Shown here one piece after another: positions 1 through 5,603 of a stretch of 5,603 nucleotides of DNA. The DNA is from Clostridia bacterium. Its GTDB lineage: Bacteria > Bacillota > Clostridia > Christensenellales > Borkfalkiaceae. The translations under genes and the position numbers were made by a program. Positions within the stretch are counted from its first letter, which is position 1. Every line of letters starts with the position of its first letter. The stretch spans positions 1 through 5,603 of the forward strand of contig JAGCMG010000008.1 of NCBI GenBank assembly GCA_017646555.1. Direction: 5' to 3'. The notes below the pieces were generated by a model. That model ran no database searches, was not told the DNA's origin, and saw only the letters and a program-made list of their open reading frames with translations.

Positions 1-509
1 ATCACTGAAAGCCTATCAAAAAGTTCCCCAGCAGTTTCATTTTCTTTAATTACAAGTTCTTCTTGTAAAACGATATCGCCTTCGTCAATTCCTAAAGAAG
101 TCATCATAATGGTAACGCCTGTTACCTTTTCGCCATTGATGACAGCCCATTGTATCGGACTTGAACCACGATATTTAGGTAGTAATGACGCATGAACGTT
201 GATAGTGCCAAGTTTTGGTATATCTAAAACTTCTTGCGATAAGATTTGACCAAATGCGCAAGTAATCATTAAATCGGGTTTAAGCGCTTTTAAATCTTCA
301 ACGCCCTCTTTACTGATTTTATCGTATTGATATACTTTAATGCCGTGATTTAACGCAAGAACTTTAACCGGTGGTGGCGTAATGATTCTTTTTCTACCGA
401 CAGGTTTATCGGGTTGAGTTATTACAGCGACAACTTCATACCCGTTTTCTATAAGTTTTTCAAGTGGTTTTTCCGCAAAATCGGGTGTGCCTAAATAAAC
501 TATTTTCAT
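1..509 (-). CDS. fmt: Methionyl-tRNA formyltransferase, N-terminal part (cut by window edge)
   Basis: Fmt transfers a formyl group from 10-formyltetrahydrofolate to Met-tRNA(fMet), making the cytoplasmic initiator tRNA. I translated this by hand from ATG at 509; 169 codons are visible before the left edge, so the C-terminal tRNA-binding domain is missing only because of the window. It starts MKIVYLGTPDFA, the usual Rossmann start. The formyl-folate/catalytic signature NVHASLLPKYRG is at residues 104-115, with the expected catalytic Asn104 and His106. GIDEGDI at 140-146 supplies the third catalytic residue, Asp142. A typical family member is about 310 residues. The start is firm: GAGGA lies 6 bases upstream, inside the last codons of def, and the two genes overlap by one base (TAATG), which suggests translational coupling. 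The def-fmt pair is standard, since Def removes the formyl group that Fmt adds. All expected residues are present over the visible part. Confidence 0.97.
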   Translation of the reverse strand, partial: MKIVYLGTPDFAEKPLEKLIENGYEVVAVITQPDKPVGRKRIITPPPVKVLALNHGIKVYQYDKISKEGVEDLKALKPDLMITCAFGQILSQEVLDIPKLGTINVHASLLPKYRGSSPIQWAVINGEKVTGVTIMMTSLGIDEGDIVLQEELVIKENETAGELFDRLSV

Positions 510-970
510 TAATTATCCTCTTCAACTAAATCAGTCGCTCTATCTACGAAAAGTATACCGTCAAGATGGTCGTTTTCGTGTTGGATAGCGCGCGCTAAAA
601 ATCCCGACGCTTTAATTCTAAACGGTTCGCCGTAGCGATTTTTAGCAATAACGTCAACGGTCATAAATCTTTTAACCTTACCGTACTTACCTTTTACAGA
701 AAGACACCCTTCATCTCCTACTTGCGTGCCTTTTTCCTTAACGATTTTCGGATTGATAAATTCGTATAAAACGTTATCAACGTAAACTAAAAATACTCGC
801 TTTAACACGCCGACTTGTGGTGCAGCAAGACCAGCACCGTTTGGACAAGCAAAAAGAGTATCTTTCATATCGTCTAAAAGTTCTATTAACTTTTCATTAA
901 ATTCCTTTACTTCGGAAGATTTTTTTCTCAACACGTCGTCCGAAATTTGAACTATATTTCTAATAGCCAT
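509..970 (-). CDS. def: Peptide deformylase
   Basis: This metallo-hydrolase removes the N-formyl group from new polypeptides at the ribosome. The 153 residues match the short bacterial peptide deformylase length. All three family motifs are visible: motif I GAGLAAPQ (45-52), motif II EGCLS (87-91) with metal ligand Cys89, and motif III QHENDHLDG (130-138) with ligands His131 and His135 and catalytic Glu132. The residues after motif II read SVKGKYG, where many members have a proline (SVPG); this is a small variation away from the metal site. The C-terminus is short and acidic (VEEDN). The gene begins 9 bases after the priA stop, and its ribosome site AAAGGTG overlaps that stop codon. Its own stop overlaps the fmt start. 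No separate promoter is visible, so it probably depends on priA transcription. Confidence 0.98.
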   Translation of the reverse strand: MAIRNIVQISDDVLRKKSSEVKEFNEKLIELLDDMKDTLFACPNGAGLAAPQVGVLKRVFLVYVDNVLYEFINPKIVKEKGTQVGDEGCLSVKGKYGKVKRFMTVDVIAKNRYGEPFRIKASGFLARAIQHENDHLDGILFVDRATDLVEEDN

Positions 971-974
971 ATTA

Positions 975-982
975 CACCTTTA
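975..982 (-). promoter_or_regulatory. Ribosome binding site of def, overlapping the priA stop
   Basis: On the coding strand the bases read TAAAGGTG, where TAA is the priA stop codon and AAAGGTG pairs with the 16S anti-Shine-Dalgarno sequence. The def ATG follows 4 bases later. Ribosomes ending priA would therefore stop on the def ribosome site, which supports coupled translation and fixes the def start at 970. Confidence 0.75.
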
Positions 983-3178
983 ACTTAAATTATTTGGATT
1001 AACTTCAACGTAAGCCGTCAAAGTTTTGTCTGTATATTTTTGCGCTAATTCGTTTAACCTATAAATAAGTTCGTCGTTACCGACCGAAAAACGCGTTATT
1101 ATTTGATATCTAAATTTATTAAGAATACGCTTTATCGGCGATTTCATACACGCTAAAAACTTAAATTCGGTAGGAAATCTATCGCGTAATGCGCTAACTT
1201 CATTAAAAAGCGATTTAGTGACGGCGACTGCGTGTTCTTCATTTTCGGAAGTAATCATAATTCTAATAATGTCCGAAAACGGTGGAAATCCCGTCGCTTT
1301 TCTAACCGAAATTTCGTGTTCAAACATTTTATCGTACTCGTATTTTACTGCTTGTCTTAAAATGAAATTTTCAGGAGTGTAGGTTTGAAGAACGACCTTA
1401 CCTTTTTCGTCAGCACGCCCACTTCTACCTGCTACTTGTGTTATTAACTGAAAAGTTCGTTCCCCACTTCTAAAATCGGAAAAATGCAAACTCATATCAG
1501 CGTCCAATATACCAACCAAAGTAACGGACGGAAAGTCATGACCTTTTGCTATCATTTGCATACCGACTAAAATGTCAGCTTTTTTCTCAGAAAACTCGTT
1601 TAATATCTTAAAATGCCCCTCTTTTTTTGCAGTAGTATCTCTATCCATACGCAAAATTTTAGCAGTTGGAAACATTTTTTGTAGTTCGTAAACAATTTTT
1701 TCCGTGCCTGTGCCGTTGTGCTTTAAATATTTACTACCACACTCAACGCAAGCGGAAATCATTTTATATTTTGCCCCACAATAATGGCAAAGTAATGAAT
1801 CATCTTCTGCGTGATAAGTTAAAGAAACGTCACAATCAACGCATTTATGAACGTGCCCACACTCAGTACATATTACGCTTTTTGAGTAACCACGTTGATT
1901 TAAAAACAGTATCGCTTGATTGCCGTTTTTTAAACAAGTTTCAAGTTCTTCTCTTAAATGCGACGAAAACATAGTGTTATTGCCACGTCTAACTTCCCTT
2001 TTCATATCGGCAATAATGATTTCAGGCATAGGCCGTTTATTTATACGTTCAGGCAATTTTACCAAGTTATATTCGCCGTTTTTTGCCTTCAAATAAGTTT
2101 CTACGGAAGGCGTTGCGCTACCCAACACAATTTTTGCGCCGTTACTGTTTGCCCTAAAAATCGCTATGTCTAAAGTTTTATATCTTGGTGATTGTTCACT
2201 TACGTAACTTGAATCGTGTTCTTCGTCAATAATGATTAAACCGATATTTTCTAACGGCGCAAAAATAGCACTACGCGCACCGATTACGATTTTAGCCTCA
2301 CCATTTCTAATACGCCACCATTCGTCAAACTTTTCACCCGAAGATAGCCCACTATGTAAAATTGCTGCGGTATCGCCAAAACGAGCGCGAAGTTGTTTTA
2401 ACATTTGAGGTGTCAAAGCAATTTCAGGCACTAACATAATCGCAGTTTTACAGCCAGCAATCGTTTTTGATATTAAATTAAGATAAACTTCCGTCTTACC
2501 ACTACCCGTTACGCCGTGTAATAAAGTAATTGTTTTGTCCGTATTTTCGACACTACTAATTGCGTCGTTTTGAGCCGTAGTTAAGGTAACGTTCTTATTA
2601 TTAAAATTTAAATTTTCATACGGGTTACGGCTAATTTTTTCCGAATAAACCGTCAAAACGCCTGCTTTTTCAAGCGCATTTACTGCTGAACGCGAAAATT
2701 CGTTGGCTAAAAACGATAACTTTGCCGTTTTGTTTTTAATTAAAAACTCTAAAACGCCTTTTTGTTGTTTAGCCGACTTTTTCAAGTTTTCAAGTTCTTT
2801 TATAGCGTCAATTCCGTCGCTAATTTTAACGAAATTTGCCGTCAACTCTTTAACTTTACCAAGTCTCATTTCACTTGGCAAAAACAATCTTAAAGCCGAC
2901 GCCGCCGTAATAAAATACTTTTTTTGCATATATCGCATAAGCGAAAGCAATTCTTTAGTAACTGCTGGCGAATCTTCCAAAACGGAAATTATCGGTTTAA
3001 GCCTATTTGGTGGGTAGTTAGATTTTTCTTTTAAGTTTATGACGATACCACAAAGTTTTTTTGAACCAAAAGGAACGACGACTCTGCTACCTACAAAAAT
3101 ATCGTCGTTAGGAACTATATATTCAAAAATTTTATCAACTTCACTCACCGTGATGTCAACGATAACGTCAGCAAACAT
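980..3178 (-). CDS. priA: Primosomal protein N' (replication restart helicase PriA)
   Basis: PriA is a superfamily 2, 3'-to-5' DNA helicase that binds stalled forks and starts reloading of the replicative helicase. The 732 residues are the normal length. The N-terminal fork-binding domain opens with DVIVDITVSEVDKIFEYIVP. Helicase motifs are intact: Walker A GVTGSGKT (222-229), DEEH box (318-321), GSAT (353-356), MIAKGHDFP (542-550) and QVAGRSGR (581-588). Eight cysteines at 437, 440, 446, 449, 464, 467, 477 and 480 form the two expected zinc sites. The start at 3178 is supported by homology and by an in-frame TGA 15 bases upstream of it. The oddity is that no ribosome site precedes this ATG: the bases before it are a T-rich tail on a 13-bp hairpin. 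PriA is followed closely by def, and probably drives def and fmt. coaBC, often found just upstream of priA in Bacillota, is absent here. Confidence 0.98.
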   Translation of the reverse strand: MFADVIVDITVSEVDKIFEYIVPNDDIFVGSRVVVPFGSKKLCGIVINLKEKSNYPPNRLKPIISVLEDSPAVTKELLSLMRYMQKKYFITAASALRLFLPSEMRLGKVKELTANFVKISDGIDAIKELENLKKSAKQQKGVLEFLIKNKTAKLSFLANEFSRSAVNALEKAGVLTVYSEKISRNPYENLNFNNKNVTLTTAQNDAISSVENTDKTITLLHGVTGSGKTEVYLNLISKTIAGCKTAIMLVPEIALTPQMLKQLRARFGDTAAILHSGLSSGEKFDEWWRIRNGEAKIVIGARSAIFAPLENIGLIIIDEEHDSSYVSEQSPRYKTLDIAIFRANSNGAKIVLGSATPSVETYLKAKNGEYNLVKLPERINKRPMPEIIIADMKREVRRGNNTMFSSHLREELETCLKNGNQAILFLNQRGYSKSVICTECGHVHKCVDCDVSLTYHAEDDSLLCHYCGAKYKMISACVECGSKYLKHNGTGTEKIVYELQKMFPTAKILRMDRDTTAKKEGHFKILNEFSEKKADILVGMQMIAKGHDFPSVTLVGILDADMSLHFSDFRSGERTFQLITQVAGRSGRADEKGKVVLQTYTPENFILRQAVKYEYDKMFEHEISVRKATGFPPFSDIIRIMITSENEEHAVAVTKSLFNEVSALRDRFPTEFKFLACMKSPIKRILNKFRYQIITRFSVGNDELIYRLNELAQKYTDKTLTAYVEVNPNNLS

Positions 3179-3188
3179 AAAGTAAAAA

Positions 3189-3218
3189 TATGTTCATTAA
3201 GTGGCCTTAATGAACATA
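3189..3218 (-). terminator. 13-bp hairpin with T-run between rpoZ and priA (terminator or attenuator)
   Basis: A perfect inverted repeat has 13-base arms (3189-3201 and 3206-3218) and a 4-base loop. On the coding strand one arm reads TATGTTCATTAAG, the loop GCCA, and the other arm is its exact complement. TTTTTACTTT follows directly, and the priA ATG comes next. The repeat starts 6 bases after the rpoZ stop (TGA, 3225-3227). The shape is that of an intrinsic terminator, but the stem is A+T-rich, so termination may be partial. Because it is symmetrical, it could instead be a protein-binding operator. It would separate yicC-gmk-rpoZ from priA-def-fmt, wholly or in part. Confidence 0.6.
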
Positions 3219-3224
3219 CAAAAA

Positions 3225-3428
3225 TCAGTCGTTAGTTGCGATAACTTTACCGTCAAAAATCTCATCAGCCGCAGTTGATAAAGGTTTTTTACGATTGAGA
3301 GGCATTACTGAATCGATTTTTTGTTCTTGTTCAAAAATTTGTCTCGCACGCTTCGATGCAACGATGCAAAGTGCATATTTTGAGCCGATTTTTTCAACGA
3401 GTTTATCAGTTTCAGGTTCTTGTATCAT
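3225..3428 (-). CDS. rpoZ: DNA-directed RNA polymerase subunit omega
   Basis: Omega is the small subunit that wraps the beta' C-terminus and helps assemble RNA polymerase. The 67-residue product has the family pattern: an N-terminal stretch DKLVEKIGSKYALCIVASKRARQI (about residues 8-31), equivalent to the conserved helix with the SKY...A.KRAR core, then a short linker, then KPLSTAADEIFDGKV (about 48-62), matching the usual KP...AL.EI..GKI end. The length is normal for Bacillota omega. The start is set by a strong AGGAG 7 bases upstream that overlaps the gmk stop. Co-location with gmk is the standard arrangement in both Bacillota and Proteobacteria. In some bacteria omega also takes part in ppGpp binding, and Gmk is a ppGpp target in Bacillota, but nothing in this sequence tests that link. 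A hairpin with a T-run follows the stop codon. Confidence 0.95.
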   Translation of the reverse strand: MIQEPETDKLVEKIGSKYALCIVASKRARQIFEQEQKIDSVMPLNRKKPLSTAADEIFDGKVIATND

Positions 3429-3435
3429 ATAAAGT

Positions 3436-3442
3436 CTCCTTA
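3436..3442 (-). promoter_or_regulatory. Ribosome binding site of rpoZ, fused to the gmk stop
   Basis: The coding strand reads TAAGGAG: the gmk stop codon TAA is itself part of a near-perfect Shine-Dalgarno sequence. The rpoZ ATG lies 7 bases past the AGGAG. This points to coupled translation of gmk and rpoZ and supports the start at 3428. Confidence 0.8.
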
Positions 3443-3994
3443 CCTTGTTTTTTCTTTAAGCATTACGCCTTTAATCTCTTTAACGGCGTCTTGCAAATTA
3501 TCATTGATTACCGTGTAATCATAATATTTTTTCTTTTCAAGTTCGTATTCGACGCGTTTTATGCGTTCTTCAATTTTCTCAATAGATTCCGTACCACGTC
3601 CGATTAATCTATTTTTAAGTTCTTCAATCGTAGGTGGAACAACCATAATTAAAACGGCTTCAGGATAAGCCTTTTTAACTTCTAAAGCACCATTTACGTC
3701 AATTTCAAGAACGACGTCTTTAGTTTTAAGTGTTTCTTTTACAAACGATAACGGCGTGCCGTAATAATTGCCAAAATGTTCGGAATATTCTAAAAACTCA
3801 CCCTTATCAATCCTTGATAAAAATTCGTCTTTAGTTATAAAAAAATAATGCAAACCGTCTTCTTCGCCATTACGGGGTAAGCGCGTCGTGCAAGAAATAC
3901 TAAGTTTTACGGTATCGCTTTCGGTAATAATTTTAGCAATCGTGCCTTTACCTACACCGGATGGGCCAGATATAACGAATAATAAGTTTTTCAT
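3440..3994 (-). CDS. gmk: Guanylate kinase
   Basis: Gmk is the cytoplasmic enzyme that phosphorylates GMP to GDP using ATP, an essential step to GTP and dGTP. The 184 residues are slightly shorter than the usual 190-210. The P-loop GPSGVGKGT is at 10-18. The GMP-binding segment SCTTRLPRNGEEDGLHYFF (34-52) carries the conserved TTR.PR.GE pattern. EYSEHFGNYYGTP (69-81) and LEIDVNGA (96-103) complete the nucleotide site; the last motif is more often DVQGA, so Asn replaces Gln at 101. The lid region contains GRGTES (132-137). The start ATG overlaps the yicC stop as ATGA, and AGGTG at 4006-4010 inside yicC is the likely ribosome site, with a rather long 11-base spacing. In Bacillus remA sits between yicC and gmk; here the two genes are joined directly. 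Confidence 0.97.
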   Translation of the reverse strand: MKNLLFVISGPSGVGKGTIAKIITESDTVKLSISCTTRLPRNGEEDGLHYFFITKDEFLSRIDKGEFLEYSEHFGNYYGTPLSFVKETLKTKDVVLEIDVNGALEVKKAYPEAVLIMVVPPTIEELKNRLIGRGTESIEKIEERIKRVEYELEKKKYYDYTVINDNLQDAVKEIKGVMLKEKTR

Positions 3995-4860
3995 TCGAGA
4001 TTTTGCACCTGCTCTCTTATTTTTTCAATTTCATTTTTTAGGGATAAACCGTAACCGGTGATTGCTATATCGTTTGATTTTGAACAAATCGTATTAGTTT
4101 CCCTATTAAATTCTTGAATCAAAAAGTCTAACTTTTTACCAGCGCCGTCAGTTTCAACTATATCGTAAAACTGTATAATGTGCGAATTAAGCCTTGTCAA
4201 TTCTTCATCAATATTAGACCTATCGGTGAAAAATGCAACTTCATTTAAAAGTCTTGCTTCATCATATTTAACGTCGGCTAAAGCAGTTTCAATTTTTTCT
4301 TTTAGTTTTTCACGGTATTCAACTGCTACAAGTGGTGCGCGTTCTTTAACCTTATCAACTAAATCCTTAATCGTTACCATACGATTTTTCATATCGGCAA
4401 CAAGTTTTTCACCTTCTGTTTTACGCATAATATTAAGTGATTTAACTGCCGAAACAGTAAGGCCTACGAGCACGTCTTTATATTCAGCGTAATCAGTCGT
4501 ACCGTCGTTACTAATAACTTCAGGCGCGCCCATAATTCTCGAAACACCGTAATCGTTAGGAATATTAAATTCTTTTGAAATCGCAACCGATGCATCGTAA
4601 TACGCTTTTGCAAGCGCAAGATTAACCGATAAATTAAGCGCTGATGCATTTTCGTCACGATAATTTATAAAAACGTCAACTCTACCACGTAAAAGGTTAT
4701 CTTTAATAGCGTTTCTAACAGCATCTTCAAACGCGATAAACGCACGTGGAATTTTTAAGTTAATATCAAGGTTTCTGTTATTAACGGTTTTAATTTCAAC
4801 CGTAATAAGCATACCATTTTGAGAGTATTCGGCCTTGCCGTACCCCGTCATACTGTACAT
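3991..4860 (-). CDS. yicC: YicC/YloC family endoribonuclease
   Basis: YicC (YloC in Bacillus) belongs to a widespread family reported to have endoribonuclease activity; its targets in this organism are unknown. The product has the two family domains. The N-terminal YicC domain starts SMTGYGKAEY and includes EIKTVNNRNLDINLKIPR (about residues 22-39). The C-terminal DUF1732-type domain holds the most conserved segments, DEELTRLNSHI (218-228) and KKLDFLIQEFNRETNTICSKSND (242-264), the latter near-perfect for the family. I choose ATG at 4860, giving 289 residues. A longer reading from GTG at 4872 (293 residues) is possible, but that GTG lies inside the GGTGGG ribosome-site candidate 9 bases before the ATG. 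A further ATG at 4851 is also in frame (SMTGYG is near the family start). It is probably the first gene of its transcript, since a strong promoter lies just upstream, and its stop overlaps gmk. Confidence 0.95.
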   Translation of the reverse strand: MYSMTGYGKAEYSQNGMLITVEIKTVNNRNLDINLKIPRAFIAFEDAVRNAIKDNLLRGRVDVFINYRDENASALNLSVNLALAKAYYDASVAISKEFNIPNDYGVSRIMGAPEVISNDGTTDYAEYKDVLVGLTVSAVKSLNIMRKTEGEKLVADMKNRMVTIKDLVDKVKERAPLVAVEYREKLKEKIETALADVKYDEARLLNEVAFFTDRSNIDEELTRLNSHIIQFYDIVETDGAGKKLDFLIQEFNRETNTICSKSNDIAITGYGLSLKNEIEKIREQVQNLE

Positions 4861-4867
4861 TATAATA

Positions 4868-4873
4868 CCCACC
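4868..4873 (-). promoter_or_regulatory. Ribosome binding site that decides the yicC start
   Basis: The coding strand reads GGTGGG, with ATG at 4860 placed 7 to 9 bases downstream. The alternative GTG start at 4872-4870 is part of this same element, and nothing resembling a Shine-Dalgarno sequence precedes it, as the bases upstream are A+T-rich (AAATTAC). This favours the ATG. Confidence 0.6.
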
Positions 4874-4889
4874 GTAATTTTATAGGATT

Positions 4890-4918
4890 ATTTTATCATA
4901 AAAATTAAGTTTTTTCAA
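4890..4918 (-). promoter_or_regulatory. Sigma-70/sigma-A promoter upstream of yicC
   Basis: The coding strand has TTGAAA (4918-4913; 5 of 6 to TTGACA), a 17-base spacer and TAAAAT (4895-4890; 5 of 6 to TATAAT), with TG at 4898-4897 giving an extended -10. The expected transcription start is near 4883, leaving a leader of about 23 bases before the yicC ATG. The region just upstream of the -35 (about 4921-4942) is purely A and T and could act as an UP element. This promoter would drive yicC-gmk-rpoZ, and priA-def-fmt as well if the hairpin after rpoZ leaks. Confidence 0.75.
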
Positions 4919-4921
4919 GTT

Positions 4922-4940
4922 ATTTAATTATAAATTAAAT
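4922..4940 (-). repeat. A/T-only inverted repeat across the ligA stop
   Basis: ATTTAATT and AATTAAAT form 8-bp arms around a 3-base loop and include the ligA stop codon. There is no G or C in the stem and no T-run after it, so it is a poor intrinsic terminator. Its position directly upstream of the yicC -35 makes an A+T-rich promoter upstream element more plausible. No convincing ligA terminator is visible, so ligA transcription may run into yicC. Confidence 0.35.
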
Positions 4941-5603
4941 ATTATTTTTATTAAGCATTTCGAAAAATTCGTCTTCACCGATAACTTTTATACCGAGCGC
5001 GTTGGCTTTATCAAGTTTGCTGCCAGCAGATTCCCCTGCAATAACAAGGGTTGTCTTTTTTGAAACGGACGAAACAACTTCCCCACCGTTAAGCGATATA
5101 AGTTTTGACGCTTCGTCACGCTTAATTTTTAATAAAGTGCCCGTTAAAACGACTTTTTCAGCACTAAACACACCTTCCCCTCGTGAAGAAACGTGTTTTA
5201 TATTTACGCCAAGTTTTAGTAACTCATCAATTTCAAGTAAATTTTCTTCATTGTGAAAATATGAATAAATCCCTTGAGCCATAATATCGCCAACGTCTTC
5301 AATTTGATTTAATTCCTCTACCGTCGCCGATTTTAACGCGTCTAAATTAGAAAACTTATCTGCTAAAACCATTGCAGTTTTTTTGCCGACGTTTTCTATT
5401 CCCAAAGCATAAATAAAGTTAGAAAATTCCACCTCTTTTGCTTTGTTTAAAGAATTTATCAACTTATCAGTTTTTAAGTCCTTAAAACCATCTAACAATA
5501 ATAAATCTTCTCTTGTTAACTTAAATAAGTCGGAAAATTTTTCAACGTTAAACTTTTCAAGTAAAACTGTTGCTGTCATTTCGCTAAAACCTTCAACGTT
5601 TAA
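4935..5603 (-). CDS. ligA: NAD-dependent DNA ligase LigA, C-terminal part (cut by window edge)
   Basis: LigA seals nicks in duplex DNA using NAD+, chiefly during replication and repair. The last 222 residues are visible; the reading frame is open through the right edge (first visible residues LNVEGFSEMT), so the ATG at 5579 is internal and not the start. The adenylation, OB-fold and most zinc-finger sequence lie outside the window. Helix-hairpin-helix repeats follow, with segments LLLLDGFKDL (34-43), ALGIENVGKKTA (66-77) and IEDVGDIMAQGI (101-112). A BRCT domain covers about 144-220, with VVLTGTL (151-157) and the LigA-typical GSKLDKANALGIKVI (194-208). The C-terminal order fits LigA and excludes a lone BRCT protein. 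The full protein is usually 650-690 residues. The gap to yicC is 74 bases and carries a promoter for the downstream genes. ligA is not a usual neighbour of yicC. Confidence 0.95.
   Translation of the reverse strand, partial: LNVEGFSEMTATVLLEKFNVEKFSDLFKLTREDLLLLDGFKDLKTDKLINSLNKAKEVEFSNFIYALGIENVGKKTAMVLADKFSNLDALKSATVEELNQIEDVGDIMAQGIYSYFHNEENLLEIDELLKLGVNIKHVSSRGEGVFSAEKVVLTGTLLKIKRDEASKLISLNGGEVVSSVSKKTTLVIAGESAGSKLDKANALGIKVIGEDEFFEMLNKNNI

Noticed and set aside
1666..2173. Plus-strand open frames opposite priA (1666-1974 and 1958-2173)
   Set aside because: They lie wholly inside priA, whose zinc-binding and helicase motifs are intact over this stretch. The translations show no recognisable domain and fit antisense shadows.
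2780..2800. Short repeated CAAGTTTT words inside priA
   Set aside because: They encode a Leu/Glu/Asn/Lys stretch (ELENLKK) in the linker region of PriA. This is low-complexity coding sequence, not a repeat element.
2703..3017. Plus-strand open frame of 104 codons opposite the N-terminal part of priA
   Set aside because: It is antisense to well-supported coding sequence, with composition typical of a reverse-complement shadow and no recognised motif.
3356..3607. Plus-strand open frame spanning the gmk-rpoZ junction
   Set aside because: It is Phe-rich with no domain, which is what the reverse complement of Lys/Glu-rich coding sequence gives. Both minus-strand genes are certain.
4178..4658. 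Open frames overlapping yicC (plus 4178-4492; minus 4464-4658)
   Set aside because: Both overlap the intact YicC frame, have no recognisable family and lack a suitable ribosome site in an independent context.
4922..4940. Intrinsic terminator for ligA
   Set aside because: An inverted repeat exists but its stem is only A and T, overlaps the stop codon and lacks a following T-run, so I list it only as a repeat.
5002..5256. Plus-strand open frame opposite the LigA BRCT domain
   Set aside because: It is Ser/Thr/Pro-rich, as expected for an antisense shadow, and the LigA frame on the other strand is clear.
1..5603. Mobile element, defence system, tRNA, riboswitch or CRISPR array
   Set aside because: The window is almost fully filled by seven conserved housekeeping genes. 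The two non-coding gaps above 11 bases (74 and 46 bases) are too short for these and are explained by a promoter and a hairpin.

Overview
All seven recognisable genes in this window lie on the minus strand, so transcription runs from high to low coordinates. They are housekeeping genes. In order of transcription: the 3' end of ligA (NAD-dependent DNA ligase), yicC/yloC, gmk (guanylate kinase), rpoZ (RNA polymerase omega), priA (primosomal helicase), def (peptide deformylase) and the 5' part of fmt (methionyl-tRNA formyltransferase). I see no RNA gene, mobile element, CRISPR array, phage gene or toxin/defence module. Coding density is very high: the only gaps longer than 11 bases are 74 bases (ligA-yicC) and 46 bases (priA-rpoZ).

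Organism: the yicC-gmk-rpoZ-priA-def-fmt order is the classic Bacillota (Firmicutes) arrangement. The A+T-rich sequence (under about 40% G+C by eye), strong AGGAG-type ribosome sites and a textbook sigma-A promoter fit a low-G+C Clostridia-like bacterium. TGG encodes Trp (for example the WW pair in PriA) and TGA is used as a stop (rpoZ, yicC), so the genetic code is standard and not the Mycoplasma code. I cannot name a genus from this window.

Layout: ligA (4935 to the right edge) ends just before a strong promoter (TTGAAA, 17 bases, TAAAAT with an extended TG) that should drive yicC. yicC and gmk overlap as ATGA. The rpoZ ribosome site is fused to the gmk stop codon. After rpoZ comes a perfect 13-bp hairpin followed by a T-run, which looks like a terminator or attenuator. 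The priA start codon sits only 10 bases beyond that stem, with no visible ribosome site. def starts 9 bases after priA, and def and fmt overlap by one base (TAATG).

Function: the cluster joins nucleotide supply (Gmk), RNA synthesis (omega), RNA turnover (YicC family), replication restart (PriA) and the formyl cycle of translation initiation (Fmt adds the formyl group to Met-tRNA, Def removes it from the new protein). The points worth a second look are local: the hairpin and unusual priA start, the absence of remA and coaBC from their usual slots, and ligA as upstream neighbour. Nothing here looks like a new biological system.
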